A DNA stretch of 64,000 nt from Pseudobutyrivibrio sp. UBA3626 (GCA_002373675.1 DFLF01000012.1:1-64000); one strand, 5' to 3'. Numbered from the stretch's first letter, positions 32,674 through 42,973 are shown. Program-made: numbers and translations. Notes: generated by a model from the sequence alone, not told the origin.

Positions 32674-33876
32674 ATGGCAAAAGATATATTTAGTGTTAGT
32701 GAAGTCAATAATTATATAAGTGGAATGTTCGAAAATGATTTCATGCTTAAGAATATATGTATTAAGGGTGAGATATCTAATATTACATTTCATACAAGTG
32801 GTCACATCTATTTTACTCTAAAAGACGAGAATTCCTGCATAGCAGGTATAATGTTTCGAGGAAATAGGGCTAGAGGCTTAACATTTCCAATTAAGACAGG
32901 TGACAAAGTAAATGTCTATGGTCGAATTGGGGTATATAGCCAGGCGGGCAAGTACCAGATATATGCTACTTCATTCGAAGAGGCGGGGCTTGGAGAATTA
33001 TTCAAAAGGTACGAAGAGCTTAAGAAAGAGTTTGAAGAGATGGGAATGTTCGATGAGTCCTATAAGAGACCTATTCCCAGATTTGCAACTCGAATCGGTG
33101 TGGTTACAGCAGAAACCGGAGCTGCCATTCATGATATTATAACTACTTCCTTAAGAAGAAATGAACATGTGGAGATTATACTATATCCATCTCTTGTGCA
33201 GGGAGCAGGTGCGGCACCTTCCATTGCAAGAGGAATAGAGACATTAGATGAATTGGAACTGGATGTTATTATTGTAGGTAGAGGCGGTGGCTCTATTGAG
33301 GATTTGTGGGCATTTAATGAAGAAGAGGTGGCAAGGGCAGTATTTAATGCAAGAACGCCAATAATTAGTGCCGTAGGTCATGAAGTGGACTATACAATAT
33401 GTGATTTTGTAGCAGATAAGAGGGCTGCAACACCTACTGCCGCTGCAGAGATGGCGGTATTTGAATATGAAGTCCTAAGAGAGAGTATGGAGAGTATGGC
33501 TGTAAGGCTTAATAATACATTTGACAGAACATTAGAAACATCCAGGGCAAGACTTGATGTGTATAAGAATAGGCTTGGGGCATTGAGTCCGAGGAATCAA
33601 CTTACTCAATTAATGCTTAGATTAGCAGATATTAATAACAGACTTGATAATTCAATTAATAATAAGATTAACGAGACAAGGTACAGACTTGAGAATGATG
33701 CAAGCAGGCTGGATTTGCTTTCTCCTGCTAAGAAGTTGGCATCGGGGTTCTCATATGTAGTTGATAAGGATGGAAGAAATGTTACTAAGGCTTCGAGTCT
33801 TAATATAGATGATGAAGTTACATTGTATTTTAGTGAGGGGAAAGCCCTTACCAAAGTTAAGAAAATCGAGAAATAG
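32674..33876 (+). CDS. xseA: Exodeoxyribonuclease VII large subunit
   Basis: A 400-residue catalytic subunit that degrades single-stranded DNA from both ends. The N-terminal OB fold (EISNITFHTSGHIYFTLKDE) is followed by the catalytic region with RIGVVTAETGAAIHDI, GRGGGSIEDLWAFNEE and the invariant SAVGHEVDYTICDFVADKRAATPTAAAE segment, then a coiled coil. It starts 2 bp after nusB and is followed by the small subunit. Confidence 0.98.
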   Translation: MAKDIFSVSEVNNYISGMFENDFMLKNICIKGEISNITFHTSGHIYFTLKDENSCIAGIMFRGNRARGLTFPIKTGDKVNVYGRIGVYSQAGKYQIYATSFEEAGLGELFKRYEELKKEFEEMGMFDESYKRPIPRFATRIGVVTAETGAAIHDIITTSLRRNEHVEIILYPSLVQGAGAAPSIARGIETLDELELDVIIVGRGGGSIEDLWAFNEEEVARAVFNARTPIISAVGHEVDYTICDFVADKRAATPTAAAEMAVFEYEVLRESMESMAVRLNNTFDRTLETSRARLDVYKNRLGALSPRNQLTQLMLRLADINNRLDNSINNKINETRYRLENDASRLDLLSPAKKLASGFSYVVDKDGRNVTKASSLNIDDEVTLYFSEGKALTKVKKIEK

Positions 33877-33884
33877 AGGTTGTT

Positions 33885-34091
33885 ATGGCTAAGACATTAG
33901 AAGATGATTTCAAAGAACTGGAAGAAATAATAAATGATATGGAACAAGAGGGAGTTGCCCTTGAGAAGTCATTTGAATTATATGAAAAAGGAATGAAGAA
34001 GCTAAAAAGTGTTAGTGACAAGATAGAATCTGTGGAGAAGAAGGTTGTTAAGCTTCAGGAAGATGGAAGCTTTGAACCTTTTAGTGAATAG
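33885..34091 (+). CDS. xseB: Exodeoxyribonuclease VII small subunit
   Basis: A 68-residue helical subunit that binds the XseA coiled coil. Typical sequence: FKELEEIINDMEQEGVALEKSFELYEKGMKK. It lies 8 bp after xseA with an AGAGG ribosome site. Length is normal for the family. Confidence 0.96.
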   Translation: MAKTLEDDFKELEEIINDMEQEGVALEKSFELYEKGMKKLKSVSDKIESVEKKVVKLQEDGSFEPFSE

Positions 34092-34114
34092 ATTATTTGC
34101 TTTGGAGGGAGTAT

Positions 34115-35020
34115 ATGGATATTTCCAAAGAGATTGAAAAGCGTCAAGTTGAAATTGAATCTGTAATTAATAATTATATGCCAAAGGAAGAGGGGTTGCA
34201 GAAGACGATTTTCTCCGGAATGAATTATTCCATTAATGCTGGCGGAAAACGTATTCGTCCCATGCTTATGCAAGAGACATATAAATTATTCTCCGGTAGT
34301 GGCAGGATTATAGAGCCATTTATGGCAAGTCTTGAAATGATTCATACATATTCTCTGGTGCATGATGATATGCCGTGTGTTGATAATGATGATATGAGGC
34401 GTGGTAAGCCTACAACTCATGTGGCTTATGGGGAAACTATGGCTCTTTTCGTGGGAGATGGACTACTTAATCTTGCATTTGAAACAATTGCAAGTGGTAT
34501 GGATTACATAGATGTTAATAATCCATCAGAGGTTATGGCATATAAGAAGGCAAGTCAATATATTAGTAAATGTGCTGGTAGCTTTGGTATGCTTGCAGGG
34601 CAGGTGGTAGACAAAGAATCAGAAGATAAGAAGAATATAAGTCTTGATACAATTATGTATCTATATGACAAGAAGACTGCAGAACTTCTTAAAGCAGCTA
34701 TGGTGGTAGGTGCGATTCTTGCAAATGCATCGGATAAAGAGATAGATATAATTGAACGCGTTGCATATAATACAGGAATAGCATTTCAGATACAAGACGA
34801 TATTCTTGATATTACAAGTTCAGAAGAAGAACTTGGTAAACCAATAGGCTCAGATGAAAGGAATAACAAATCCACATATGTGGCATATAAGGGTCTGGAA
34901 GAATCTGAGAAAGAGGTTAAAAGACTTACGAGAGAAGCACTTTCCTTATTGAGTCAGCTTAATAAGAAGAATGAATTCTTAGAGAAGTTACTAGAGTATA
35001 TGATTCATAGAACGAAATAA
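34115..35020 (+). CDS. ispA: Polyprenyl (farnesyl/geranyl) diphosphate synthase
   Basis: A 301-residue trans-isoprenyl diphosphate synthase that condenses IPP with DMAPP/GPP to make farnesyl diphosphate. The first aspartate-rich motif is LVHDDMPCVDNDDMRRGKPT, the second FQIQDDILDITS, and GGKRIRPML lies near residue 45. The ATG at 34115 follows GGAGGG; an in-frame TTG at 34097 lies before it. It is followed by dxs, which feeds the same MEP/isoprenoid pathway. Downstream use includes undecaprenyl phosphate, the lipid carrier needed by the polysaccharide genes later in the window. Confidence 0.95.
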   Translation: MDISKEIEKRQVEIESVINNYMPKEEGLQKTIFSGMNYSINAGGKRIRPMLMQETYKLFSGSGRIIEPFMASLEMIHTYSLVHDDMPCVDNDDMRRGKPTTHVAYGETMALFVGDGLLNLAFETIASGMDYIDVNNPSEVMAYKKASQYISKCAGSFGMLAGQVVDKESEDKKNISLDTIMYLYDKKTAELLKAAMVVGAILANASDKEIDIIERVAYNTGIAFQIQDDILDITSSEEELGKPIGSDERNNKSTYVAYKGLEESEKEVKRLTREALSLLSQLNKKNEFLEKLLEYMIHRTK

Positions 35021-35078
35021 CCATATTGTGTCAATTGGATTCGATTATAATAATAGCAAGGGATAGAAGGTTAATAAA

Positions 35079-36935
35079 ATGGTTCTTGATAAGATTAATG
35101 GACCTAATGATGTTAAGAAATTAGATCCGGAAGAAGTAATACAATTAAGCTATGAGATTAGAGAGTTTCTAATTAATAAACTGTCCAAGACAGGTGGGCA
35201 TTTAGCATCGAATCTTGGTGTAATTGAACTTACAATTGCACTTCACCTGGTATGCGATTTGCCTAAGGATAAGATAATATGGGATGTGGGACACCAAAGC
35301 TACACCCACAAGATTCTTACCGGAAGAAAAGACGGATTTGATAATCTTCGTCAATTTGGTGGAATGAGCGGATTTCCCAAGAGAAGTGAAAGTGATTGTG
35401 ATGTGTTCGATACAGGACATTCTACTACATCAATTTCAGCTGCCCTTGGAATGGCATGGGCTCGTGAGATGAAAGGTGAAGATTATAAGATTATAGCTGT
35501 AATAGGTGATGGCTCTATGACAGGTGGTATGTCATTTGAGGCGCTTAATAATGCAGCAGAATTTAAGAAGAATCTTATAGTTGTACTTAATGATAATGAG
35601 ATGTCTATCTCTAAGAATGTGGGTGGTGTATCTGAGCATTTAAGCAAGATGAGAACCAGCAATAATTATATAGGACTTAAGGAAGATGTTATGACTTCCC
35701 TAGAGAAGATTCCTGTATATGGTGATAAAATCATTAAGCAGATTCAGAAGACTAAGAGTGGTATTAAGTCACTTGTGATTCCAGGAATGCTATATGAGGA
35801 AATGGGAATAATGTATCTTGGACCGGTTGATGGCCATGATATTAATAATATGGTTAAGATATTACAGGAAGCATCCCGTTATCAAGGACCTGTTATAGTT
35901 CATGTCAGAACTAAGAAGGGTAAGGGCTTTGTTCCAGCAGAGCGTCATCCATCCAGATTTCATGGTGCGGGACCATTTGATGTTGAGAAAGGTTTACCTC
36001 TTAACTCTAGTAAATCAAGCTATACAGATGTATTCTCAACTGTAATGCGTAAAATGGGTGACAGAGACCGGGATATAGTTGCTATTACAGCAGCAATGGC
36101 AGATGGAACTGGTCTTAAGAGATTCAGTAATATGTTTAAAGACAGATTCTTTGACGTTGGAATTGCAGAGCAACATGCAGTAACATTTGCAGCAGGGCTG
36201 GCAACTCAGGGATTTAAGCCCATATTCGCAGTATATTCTTCATTCTTACAGAGGGCATATGACCAGATTATGCATGATGTATGTATGCAGAATCTTCATG
36301 TGGTATTAGCAGTAGATAGAGCAGGTCTAGTTGGCGCAGATGGTATGACTCATCATGGAGCATTTGATTTATCTTATTTGTCACAGATGCCTAATATGGT
36401 TGTTATGGCACCGAAGAATAAGTGGGAGCTTTCTGATATGGTGAAATTCGCCTTCAAATACGACGGACCTATTGCCATAAGATATCCAAGGGGAGAGGCT
36501 TATTCGAAGTATAAAGAGTATAGAGCGCCTATAGAACTTGGTAAATGTGAAGAAATTTTCCAGGGAAGGAAAGTACTTCTTTTTGCAATTGGAAGTATGT
36601 TCAAGAATGCTATAGAGGTGGGCAAGCTTATGAAAGATAATATGAGTCAGCCAACTATTGTAAATGCCAGATTTGCAAAACCTCTTGATGAAGAATATCT
36701 AAAAAAAGCTGCAAAGAAATACAGAGTTATAGTGACCTTAGAAGATAATATATATACCGGCGGTATGGGAGAAAGAGTTAATAATATCCTGTATAAGAAT
36801 GGCTTTAAAGGTGAAATTATTAACATTTCCCTTCCAGACGAGTTCGTTGAGCATGGAAGTGTTGATAAGCTTCAGAAGTCCCTGGGTATGGATCCTGAAT
36901 CAATTTATAATAAGATTAAGGAAGTTATGCAATGA
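35079..36935 (+). CDS. dxs: 1-deoxy-D-xylulose-5-phosphate synthase
   Basis: A 618-residue thiamine-diphosphate enzyme that joins pyruvate and glyceraldehyde-3-phosphate, the entry step of the MEP isoprenoid pathway. Seen: ASNLGVIELTIALH and DVGHQSYTHKILTGR near the start, the TPP site AVIGDGSMTGGMSFEALNN, and the transketolase central part with FDVGIAEQHAVTFAAGLA and RAGLVGADGMTHHG. The C-terminal domain is complete. Shine-Dalgarno AGAAGG precedes the ATG. Its last 4 bases (ATGA) overlap tlyA. Confidence 0.98.
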   Translation: MVLDKINGPNDVKKLDPEEVIQLSYEIREFLINKLSKTGGHLASNLGVIELTIALHLVCDLPKDKIIWDVGHQSYTHKILTGRKDGFDNLRQFGGMSGFPKRSESDCDVFDTGHSTTSISAALGMAWAREMKGEDYKIIAVIGDGSMTGGMSFEALNNAAEFKKNLIVVLNDNEMSISKNVGGVSEHLSKMRTSNNYIGLKEDVMTSLEKIPVYGDKIIKQIQKTKSGIKSLVIPGMLYEEMGIMYLGPVDGHDINNMVKILQEASRYQGPVIVHVRTKKGKGFVPAERHPSRFHGAGPFDVEKGLPLNSSKSSYTDVFSTVMRKMGDRDRDIVAITAAMADGTGLKRFSNMFKDRFFDVGIAEQHAVTFAAGLATQGFKPIFAVYSSFLQRAYDQIMHDVCMQNLHVVLAVDRAGLVGADGMTHHGAFDLSYLSQMPNMVVMAPKNKWELSDMVKFAFKYDGPIAIRYPRGEAYSKYKEYRAPIELGKCEEIFQGRKVLLFAIGSMFKNAIEVGKLMKDNMSQPTIVNARFAKPLDEEYLKKAAKKYRVIVTLEDNIYTGGMGERVNNILYKNGFKGEIINISLPDEFVEHGSVDKLQKSLGMDPESIYNKIKEVMQ

Positions 36936-37738
36936 AAGAAAGATTAGATATTCTTCTTGTTAATCGTTCTCTTGCACCGTCAAGAGAGAAGGCTAAAGCC
37001 ATGATTATGGCTGGAAATGTCTTCGTAGATAACCAGAGAGAAGATAAGCCTGGGACCAAATTCGACGAGAATGTAATAATTGAGATACATGGTAAAACCC
37101 TTCCCTATGTAAGCCGGGGAGGCCTCAAATTAGAGAAGGCAATTAAGGCATTTAATATAGAACTTGAAGGCCTTATCTGCATGGATATTGGTGCATCTAC
37201 AGGAGGATTTACAGATTGCATGCTTCAAAATGGTGCATCTAAGGTTTATTCAGTAGATGTGGGATATGGACAATTTGACTGGAAGCTTAGGAATGATAAT
37301 CGCGTCGTATGTATGGAGAAAACTAATATCAGATATGTAAAGCCGGAAGATATTGATGATGTGCTTGATTTTGCAAGTTGTGATGTGTCATTTATCTCAT
37401 TATCTAAAGTACTCCCTGCGGCGTATAGCCTGCTTAGAGATGAAGGGGAAATGGTATGTCTTATCAAACCTCAATTTGAAGCAGGTAAGGATAAAGTGGG
37501 AAAGAAAGGTGTTGTAAGAGATCCTAAAGTCCATCTTGAAGTAATAGAAAATGTATTAGATTTTACAAATGAATCAGGCTTTAATATTATAGATGTTGAT
37601 TATTCGCCAATTAAAGGACCGGAAGGCAACATAGAATATCTTATGTATATTAAGAAAAGTAACGAGAGTAGAGATTGGAGAATAGATATAGATGCAGATT
37701 CAATAGTATCTATGGCACACCAAAGCCTTGATAAGTAG
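36932..37738 (+). CDS. tlyA: TlyA family rRNA (cytidine-2'-O)-methyltransferase
   Basis: A 268-residue protein with an N-terminal S4 RNA-binding domain (RLDILLVNRSLAPSREKAKA) and an FtsJ-like methyltransferase domain with the SAM loop DIGASTGGFTDCMLQNGA. TlyA methylates 16S C1409 and/or 23S C1920 (E. coli numbering) and so affects capreomycin sensitivity; the shorter type I forms act on 23S only. It overlaps dxs by 4 bp, indicating translational coupling. Target bases here are inferred. Confidence 0.94.
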   Translation: MKERLDILLVNRSLAPSREKAKAMIMAGNVFVDNQREDKPGTKFDENVIIEIHGKTLPYVSRGGLKLEKAIKAFNIELEGLICMDIGASTGGFTDCMLQNGASKVYSVDVGYGQFDWKLRNDNRVVCMEKTNIRYVKPEDIDDVLDFASCDVSFISLSKVLPAAYSLLRDEGEMVCLIKPQFEAGKDKVGKKGVVRDPKVHLEVIENVLDFTNESGFNIIDVDYSPIKGPEGNIEYLMYIKKSNESRDWRIDIDADSIVSMAHQSLDK

Positions 37739-37775
37739 CCTGTAACAACCTGTATTGAAAGAAATGTAAATCACT

Positions 37776-38603
37776 ATGAAGAATTATTATATTGTTGTAA
37801 GAGATAATCATAGAGATAAGATTATGCTTGCAGAACAGATTAGAAATTCAATAATTGATAAGGGAGGCAAATGTAATTATTCCGTCCTTGGACCGGATTA
37901 CGAAGTGCCTTATGATACAGAGTGTATTCTCGCAATTGGTGGAGATGGTACAGTAATTAGAGCGGCACAGAACAGCTTCGGCTCTGATATACCTCTTCTT
38001 GGAATTAATTACGGTCATATGGGATATCTGTGTGACCTTGATAAAGATAGTGTATTCTCAGCTCTTGATCGACTCTTTAGAGACGACTATGAGATAGAAG
38101 AGAGAATGATGCTTAATGGTTATATTAAGCCGGCTGAGGATTATTCCATGAGAAGCCCTGCCCTCAATGATATTATTATCAGATCCACAGAAGACCAGCA
38201 TGTTGTTAGATTGTCAGTATATGTCAATGAGGAATATCTATTTGCATATGATTGTGATGGAATTGTTATTTCCACACCAACAGGCTCAACGGCTTATAAT
38301 TTGTCAGCTCATGGACCTATTGTTAATCCTGAGACATCGCTTATTCTGCTTACACCTATTAATCCACATACGTTAAATGCACGGAGTATTGTACTTGACA
38401 GTGAGGATATGGTATCTGTTAAACTAATACCTAGAAATAGAGATAGTGATGAGAAGGCGCTTGTTTCCTTTGATGGAAGACATAGAAGATATCTTAGAGA
38501 GGATGAGAAGCTTATTGTATCTAAGGCGGATGAGGTTGCTAAGATGGTAATGCTAAGCAAAGAGAATTTCCTTGATAGAATTAGAAATAAGATGCAAGCA
38601 TAG
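37776..38603 (+). CDS. nadK: NAD kinase
   Basis: A 275-residue enzyme that phosphorylates NAD to NADP. The diagnostic loop AIGGDGTVIRAA is near residue 53, followed by GINYGHMGYLCDLD, GDGIVISTPTGSTAYNLSAHGPIV and the C-terminal beta-rich domain. It lies between tlyA and argR, as in most Firmicutes. The Shine-Dalgarno is weak. Confidence 0.97.
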   Translation: MKNYYIVVRDNHRDKIMLAEQIRNSIIDKGGKCNYSVLGPDYEVPYDTECILAIGGDGTVIRAAQNSFGSDIPLLGINYGHMGYLCDLDKDSVFSALDRLFRDDYEIEERMMLNGYIKPAEDYSMRSPALNDIIIRSTEDQHVVRLSVYVNEEYLFAYDCDGIVISTPTGSTAYNLSAHGPIVNPETSLILLTPINPHTLNARSIVLDSEDMVSVKLIPRNRDSDEKALVSFDGRHRRYLREDEKLIVSKADEVAKMVMLSKENFLDRIRNKMQA

Positions 38604-38605
38604 TT

Positions 38606-39055
38606 ATGAATGGTAGACAAGAGAAGATATTAGATATAATAATTAATAAATCAATAGAGACTCAGGAAGAACTTACGAGTGAACTAAAGAAAGAGGGATT
38701 TGATGTGACACAGGCAACTGTCTCTAGAGATATTCGTAAGATGAAATTAACCAAGGTGGCTGATGCATTTGGCCGTCTTCGTTATGTCGCCTATAGCGAG
38801 ACAAATGAGGATCTTGATGAGAAGTATATTAGGATATTAAAAGACGGCTTTATTTCTATGGATAATGCCCAGAATATCCTTGTTATTAAGACAGTATCAG
38901 GTATGGCAATGGCTGTTGCAGCAGCACTAGATCATATTAAGTTTGGTGAGATAGTAGGCTCTATTGCCGGAGATGATACTATTATGTGCGCTATAAGAAG
39001 CGTTGAAGATGTTGCAAATGTTATGAGCCGATTAAGGTTCATAATGGAGAAATAG
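38606..39055 (+). CDS. argR: Arginine repressor ArgR/AhrC
   Basis: A 149-residue arginine-sensing regulator. The N-terminal winged helix (RQEKILDIIINKSIETQEELTS then VTQATVSRDIRKMKL) binds ARG boxes; the C-terminal hexamerization and arginine-binding domain includes GSIAGDDTIMCAIRS. It starts 2 bp after nadK. No arginine biosynthetic gene is in the window, and its presence before recN is a conserved gene-order feature. Confidence 0.97.
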   Translation: MNGRQEKILDIIINKSIETQEELTSELKKEGFDVTQATVSRDIRKMKLTKVADAFGRLRYVAYSETNEDLDEKYIRILKDGFISMDNAQNILVIKTVSGMAMAVAAALDHIKFGEIVGSIAGDDTIMCAIRSVEDVANVMSRLRFIMEK

Positions 39056-39132
39056 ATTTAATATATGCCAAGAATTCTGATGTGGGTGCTATTTGACGGG
39101 TTAATAGCATTTTCGTTAGAAAGGAGAGGGGT

Positions 39133-40806
39133 ATGTTAGTATACTTACATGTAAAAAATTTAGCACTTATTGAAGAAGAGGAGATTGAGTTTACAAACGG
39201 GCTTAATATCTTATCGGGAGAGACAGGAGCAGGTAAATCCATAATTCTTGGAGCCCTTAATCTTGCACTTGGAGAGAAGGTTCCTAAGGAAATGCTTCGA
39301 GATGAGACTAGAGATGGAATAGTAGAAGTAACATTTACCATAACGAAAGACGAGCAAAGAGAAGCGCTAGAGAATATGGATATATCCTTTGATGATGAAG
39401 TTATACTTTCCCGTAAGATTACAGAAAGTCGCTCTGTAGCTAAGATTAATGGCGAGATGGTTCCGGCAGACAAGTTAAAAAGTGTGGGCTCACACTTTAT
39501 TGATATCTATGGTCAAAGCGAGCATCAGTCCCTGGTGCATAAGAGTAAACACCTAGAGATGCTTGATGAATATGGCAAAGCCGAAATAGGACCAATAAAG
39601 GAGGAATTATCCCATGCTTATCATGAATATAAGAAGATTCAGACAGAATATGATAAGGCAATGGAAAGTAATGTTAATCGCGACAGAGACATAGAATTTC
39701 TTCGCCATGAGATTGATGAGATAAAAAAAGCGTCTATTAGCATCGGAGAAGATGAAAGCCTTGAAGAAGAATATAAGAAAATGAATAACGCAAGTAAGAT
39801 TGTATCTGGTTGCAATGAAGCGTATAATAATACTGGAATGGATGATGGGATATCTGACAAAGTTGCTAGGGCTATTAGAAGTCTAAGGAGTATCGAGGAA
39901 TATGATAGCAAAGCATCTGAACTTGCTAATATGCTAGATGATGTTGATAGCATAGTAAGTGATTTTAATAGAGAGATTTCATCATATATGTCAGAGCTTG
40001 ATTTTGATGAAGCATCCTTTGTTGACATAGAGAATCGTCTTGATACCATTAATCTCTTAAAGCAAAAGTATGGACCTACTCTTCAAGATGTTCTTAATTC
40101 TCTTGAAGAAAAGGAGAAGAGACTTGAGCAACTTGAGGATTACGACAGGTATTTGGATAAATTAAATGATGAATTAATAAGTGCAAAGAATATTGTGGAT
40201 GATATATGCGCAGAATTATCTGATGTAAGGAAGAAATACTCATATGATTTACTTCCCAAGGTAAGAGAAGCTTTATCAGATCTTAATTTCTTAGATGTGG
40301 AATTTGATATGTATTTTACTAAATTGGATAATCCCACTTCTAATGGTATAGATGAGGCTGAATTTATAATAAGTACTAATCCAGGAGAGCCTATGAAGCC
40401 TCTTAGGAACATAGCATCCGGCGGTGAAATGTCTAGAATTATGCTTGCACTTAAAACAGTACTTGTAACTAATGATTCTATTGATACAATGATATTTGAT
40501 GAGATAGATGCTGGTATAAGCGGAAGAACAGCCCAGGCTCTTTCTGAGAAGCTGAGTGTAGTGGCTAAGGGTAAGCAGGTAATATGTATTACACATTTAC
40601 CACAAGTTGCTGCCATGGCCGATAAGCATTTCTTGATTCAGAAAGCTGTAGTTGGAACTAAGACAATTTCTTCAATTCAGGGAATGAATGAAGAGGAGAG
40701 AGTAGATGAACTTGCCAGAATGTTATCGGGAAGTGAAGTTACAGAAGCTGTTCTTATTAATGCAAGAGAAATGATAGATTATGCAAAAAGATACAAGGGT
40801 GAGTAG
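39133..40806 (+). CDS. recN: DNA repair protein RecN
   Basis: A 557-residue SMC-like ATPase for double-strand break repair. Walker A is in NILSGETGAGKSIILGAL (about residues 27-44). A long central coiled coil (about 155-370) precedes the signature IASGGEMSRIMLALK and Walker B DTMIFDEIDAGISG, ending with ITHLPQVAAMADKHF. All motifs are intact. Shine-Dalgarno AAAGGAGAGG precedes the ATG. Confidence 0.98.
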   Translation: MLVYLHVKNLALIEEEEIEFTNGLNILSGETGAGKSIILGALNLALGEKVPKEMLRDETRDGIVEVTFTITKDEQREALENMDISFDDEVILSRKITESRSVAKINGEMVPADKLKSVGSHFIDIYGQSEHQSLVHKSKHLEMLDEYGKAEIGPIKEELSHAYHEYKKIQTEYDKAMESNVNRDRDIEFLRHEIDEIKKASISIGEDESLEEEYKKMNNASKIVSGCNEAYNNTGMDDGISDKVARAIRSLRSIEEYDSKASELANMLDDVDSIVSDFNREISSYMSELDFDEASFVDIENRLDTINLLKQKYGPTLQDVLNSLEEKEKRLEQLEDYDRYLDKLNDELISAKNIVDDICAELSDVRKKYSYDLLPKVREALSDLNFLDVEFDMYFTKLDNPTSNGIDEAEFIISTNPGEPMKPLRNIASGGEMSRIMLALKTVLVTNDSIDTMIFDEIDAGISGRTAQALSEKLSVVAKGKQVICITHLPQVAAMADKHFLIQKAVVGTKTISSIQGMNEEERVDELARMLSGSEVTEAVLINAREMIDYAKRYKGE

Positions 40807-40808
40807 TT

Positions 40809-41963
40809 ATGGGATTCTTTAAGAAAAAACTTGACTTAGACAAAACGGAGGTTGATTATGATATTGATTATGCCTCCCTTGAAGCGAAGGCTAACAGGTT
40901 TACTGTTATTTGTCTTATTATCACGTATTTTATCATGGGACTAATGTGGATTCTCAATTTACTTGGGATTTTTATAGTACAGAAGAGTCTTATGAATTAT
41001 GGATTCTTCCTGCTTTCTGTTGTGATGCTTATACTGGTTGCTGTATGCAATCTGGTAGGATATGACAAACCATGGTTAAAATACGTAATACTTACATTTG
41101 CTGTCCTTATGACAACTGTGCTAAGTATAGCATTAACATACCATATGATTATTGCAAGTGTGCTTCCTCTTATATATGCTATTCAATATTCAGATAAGAA
41201 GCTTCTATTCTATACATATGCATTAAGTGTTATAGGTATTTTCGCTTCTGTAATGGGAGGATACTACCTGGGGCTTTGTGATGCTAATATGGTGCTTCTA
41301 ACTACTGGTACAATTGAAGAATATGTTGATGAAGCGGGGATAGCTCATTTTGGTCCTGTAAATGATAATCCATGGGTTACACTTCCTTTGTTCTATGCAT
41401 TTCCAAGGTGTATTATACTTCTTGCTCTTATTCCAGTCTTACTTCATGTGTCAAACGGAATGGCTAAAAGGGAGCTTAAGGGCTTATATCTACAGAGAAT
41501 GAGTGAGATTGATGATATGACTCAGCTCTACAATAAGAATAAGTATCTGTCAATGATAAAGGATTATTATCCTAAAGTAGAGAAGGTTGGTGTCATTTTC
41601 TGGGATGTTAATGGGCTTAAGGAGACCAATGATACATTAGGCCATGTAATGGGTGATAAGCTTATTGCGGCAATTGCCGATTCTATTCGAGGATTTACTA
41701 ATGACAAATGTAAAGCATATCGTGTTGGTGGTGATGAATTCATAATGATTTGTGAAGACGAGAATGAGCTGAAGATGAATGAAATCGTCAACGAGTGGAA
41801 TAAGACAATAGCCGAGAATAATAAGACATCGGATATACCTCTTTCTTCAGCAGTTGGATATGCAGCAGGAAAGGGTATAGATATTGGTGCCGTAATTAAG
41901 CATGCAGACGATAGGATGTATGCGAATAAGATTGCCAGTAAGAAACAAAGAAATAAAGAATAG
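40809..41963 (+). CDS. Membrane diguanylate cyclase (GGDEF domain)
   Basis: A 384-residue protein with about six membrane spans in residues 30-225 and a C-terminal GGDEF domain (about 230-384). The active-site motif is intact (RVGGDEFIMICED), as is the upstream DDMTQLYNKNKYL, so c-di-GMP synthesis from GTP is likely. No inhibitory RxxD site is obvious five residues before GGDEF. The start follows recN by 2 bp, so it may share the operon. c-di-GMP often controls surface polysaccharides and motility, but no direct link to the later cluster is visible. Confidence 0.93.
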   Translation: MGFFKKKLDLDKTEVDYDIDYASLEAKANRFTVICLIITYFIMGLMWILNLLGIFIVQKSLMNYGFFLLSVVMLILVAVCNLVGYDKPWLKYVILTFAVLMTTVLSIALTYHMIIASVLPLIYAIQYSDKKLLFYTYALSVIGIFASVMGGYYLGLCDANMVLLTTGTIEEYVDEAGIAHFGPVNDNPWVTLPLFYAFPRCIILLALIPVLLHVSNGMAKRELKGLYLQRMSEIDDMTQLYNKNKYLSMIKDYYPKVEKVGVIFWDVNGLKETNDTLGHVMGDKLIAAIADSIRGFTNDKCKAYRVGGDEFIMICEDENELKMNEIVNEWNKTIAENNKTSDIPLSSAVGYAAGKGIDIGAVIKHADDRMYANKIASKKQRNKE

Positions 41964-41977
41964 ACTAGAATATAAGT

Positions 41978-42011
41978 AAAATACCCCTTGCCCGTGGCAA
42001 GGGGTATTTTT
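41978..42011. terminator. Bidirectional terminator between the cyclase and DUF5688 genes
   Basis: AAATACCCCTTGCC (41979-41992) pairs perfectly with GGCAAGGGGTATTT around CGT. A-tract and T-tract on either side let it work for both convergent genes. Confidence 0.93.
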
Positions 42012-42016
42012 GCTTC

Positions 42017-42916
42017 TTAGTATGTTATTGCATCGTCTTTTCTTGAATAATAATACACGTGGTCAGATAGAATATCCTCTGTTGAAAGATCGGAAGAATT
42101 TACTTCTTTGACCAGCTCTGACAAGTATTCTTTGTCGTATTCCATATTATTAGGAAGTAGCAGTACTTCATGTACGCTACTTGGAATAATATATAAGTCG
42201 CTTCCAAGATTTTTGGCAAATCCTTCGAGTAAATTCTTATAAAGAATACAACAGGCTCCATACAGCTTAATCTTGTTAGTAAGTACGTACATTGCGCTTT
42301 CTTCCGGCATAGAATCCAAATCAAGATTAATAGTAGGATTATCCATCATAATTTCCTTTACAATATCTGTTAGATTCTTTATTTCAGATTCTAGAAGCCG
42401 TGGTGTGTTATTAGATGCCACATTGAACAAATCATCACATGTTACGCCCCAGTGATTCATGTGGGAGTTCCTTATAAGAATAGAACTTGTCTCTGATCTG
42501 CTTGAAGATAGCAGGCAGTAGAATACAATTGCAAGGTCAAGATATACGATATGTGGTACATCTCTGAGTAGTTCTTTGTTCTTCCCATAGTTAATTAGCT
42601 TATAAGAAATATTAGGCTTACATTTCTCATAATCTGTAAATACAGTTATATCGAAGTCTTCTTCTAATGCAAATCTTTGATATTGAGTAATGATTTGCTT
42701 TGCAAGATATTCGATATCAAATCCCTTCTTATATTCATCATAATAATAATCGAGATAAATAGTAGGGGAAATGTTACAGAGCCCATTATTAATAATAAGC
42801 CCATGAAGAACAACACCATTATTTTTGTCTACCGGCTTTATTAAAGTCTGGTGTCCTTCTAGTAGATTTTTGTTGATTGAATCAACGATTTCTTTTTCAA
42901 ATTTTTGATATGTCAT
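42017..42916 (-). CDS. DUF5688 family protein
   Basis: A 299-residue protein that I recognise as DUF5688, a family common in Lachnospiraceae and of unknown function. Typical features are an N-terminal helix starting TYQKFEKEIVDSI, NNGLCNISPTIYLDYYYDEYKKG near residue 45-70, and a C-terminal VHEVLLLPNNMEYDKEYLSELVKEVN. No signal peptide or membrane span, so probably cytoplasmic. Family members often occur near mobile elements or as lineage-specific copies. The ATG at 42916 follows GGAGGT; an ATG at 42928 lies before it. Confidence 0.8.
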   Translation of the reverse strand: MTYQKFEKEIVDSINKNLLEGHQTLIKPVDKNNGVVLHGLIINNGLCNISPTIYLDYYYDEYKKGFDIEYLAKQIITQYQRFALEEDFDITVFTDYEKCKPNISYKLINYGKNKELLRDVPHIVYLDLAIVFYCLLSSSRSETSSILIRNSHMNHWGVTCDDLFNVASNNTPRLLESEIKNLTDIVKEIMMDNPTINLDLDSMPEESAMYVLTNKIKLYGACCILYKNLLEGFAKNLGSDLYIIPSSVHEVLLLPNNMEYDKEYLSELVKEVNSSDLSTEDILSDHVYYYSRKDDAITY

Positions 42917-42973
42917 AAATACCTCCATATTTATGACATGGTAGAAGTGGAATAAGATACATTAAAGTATCTA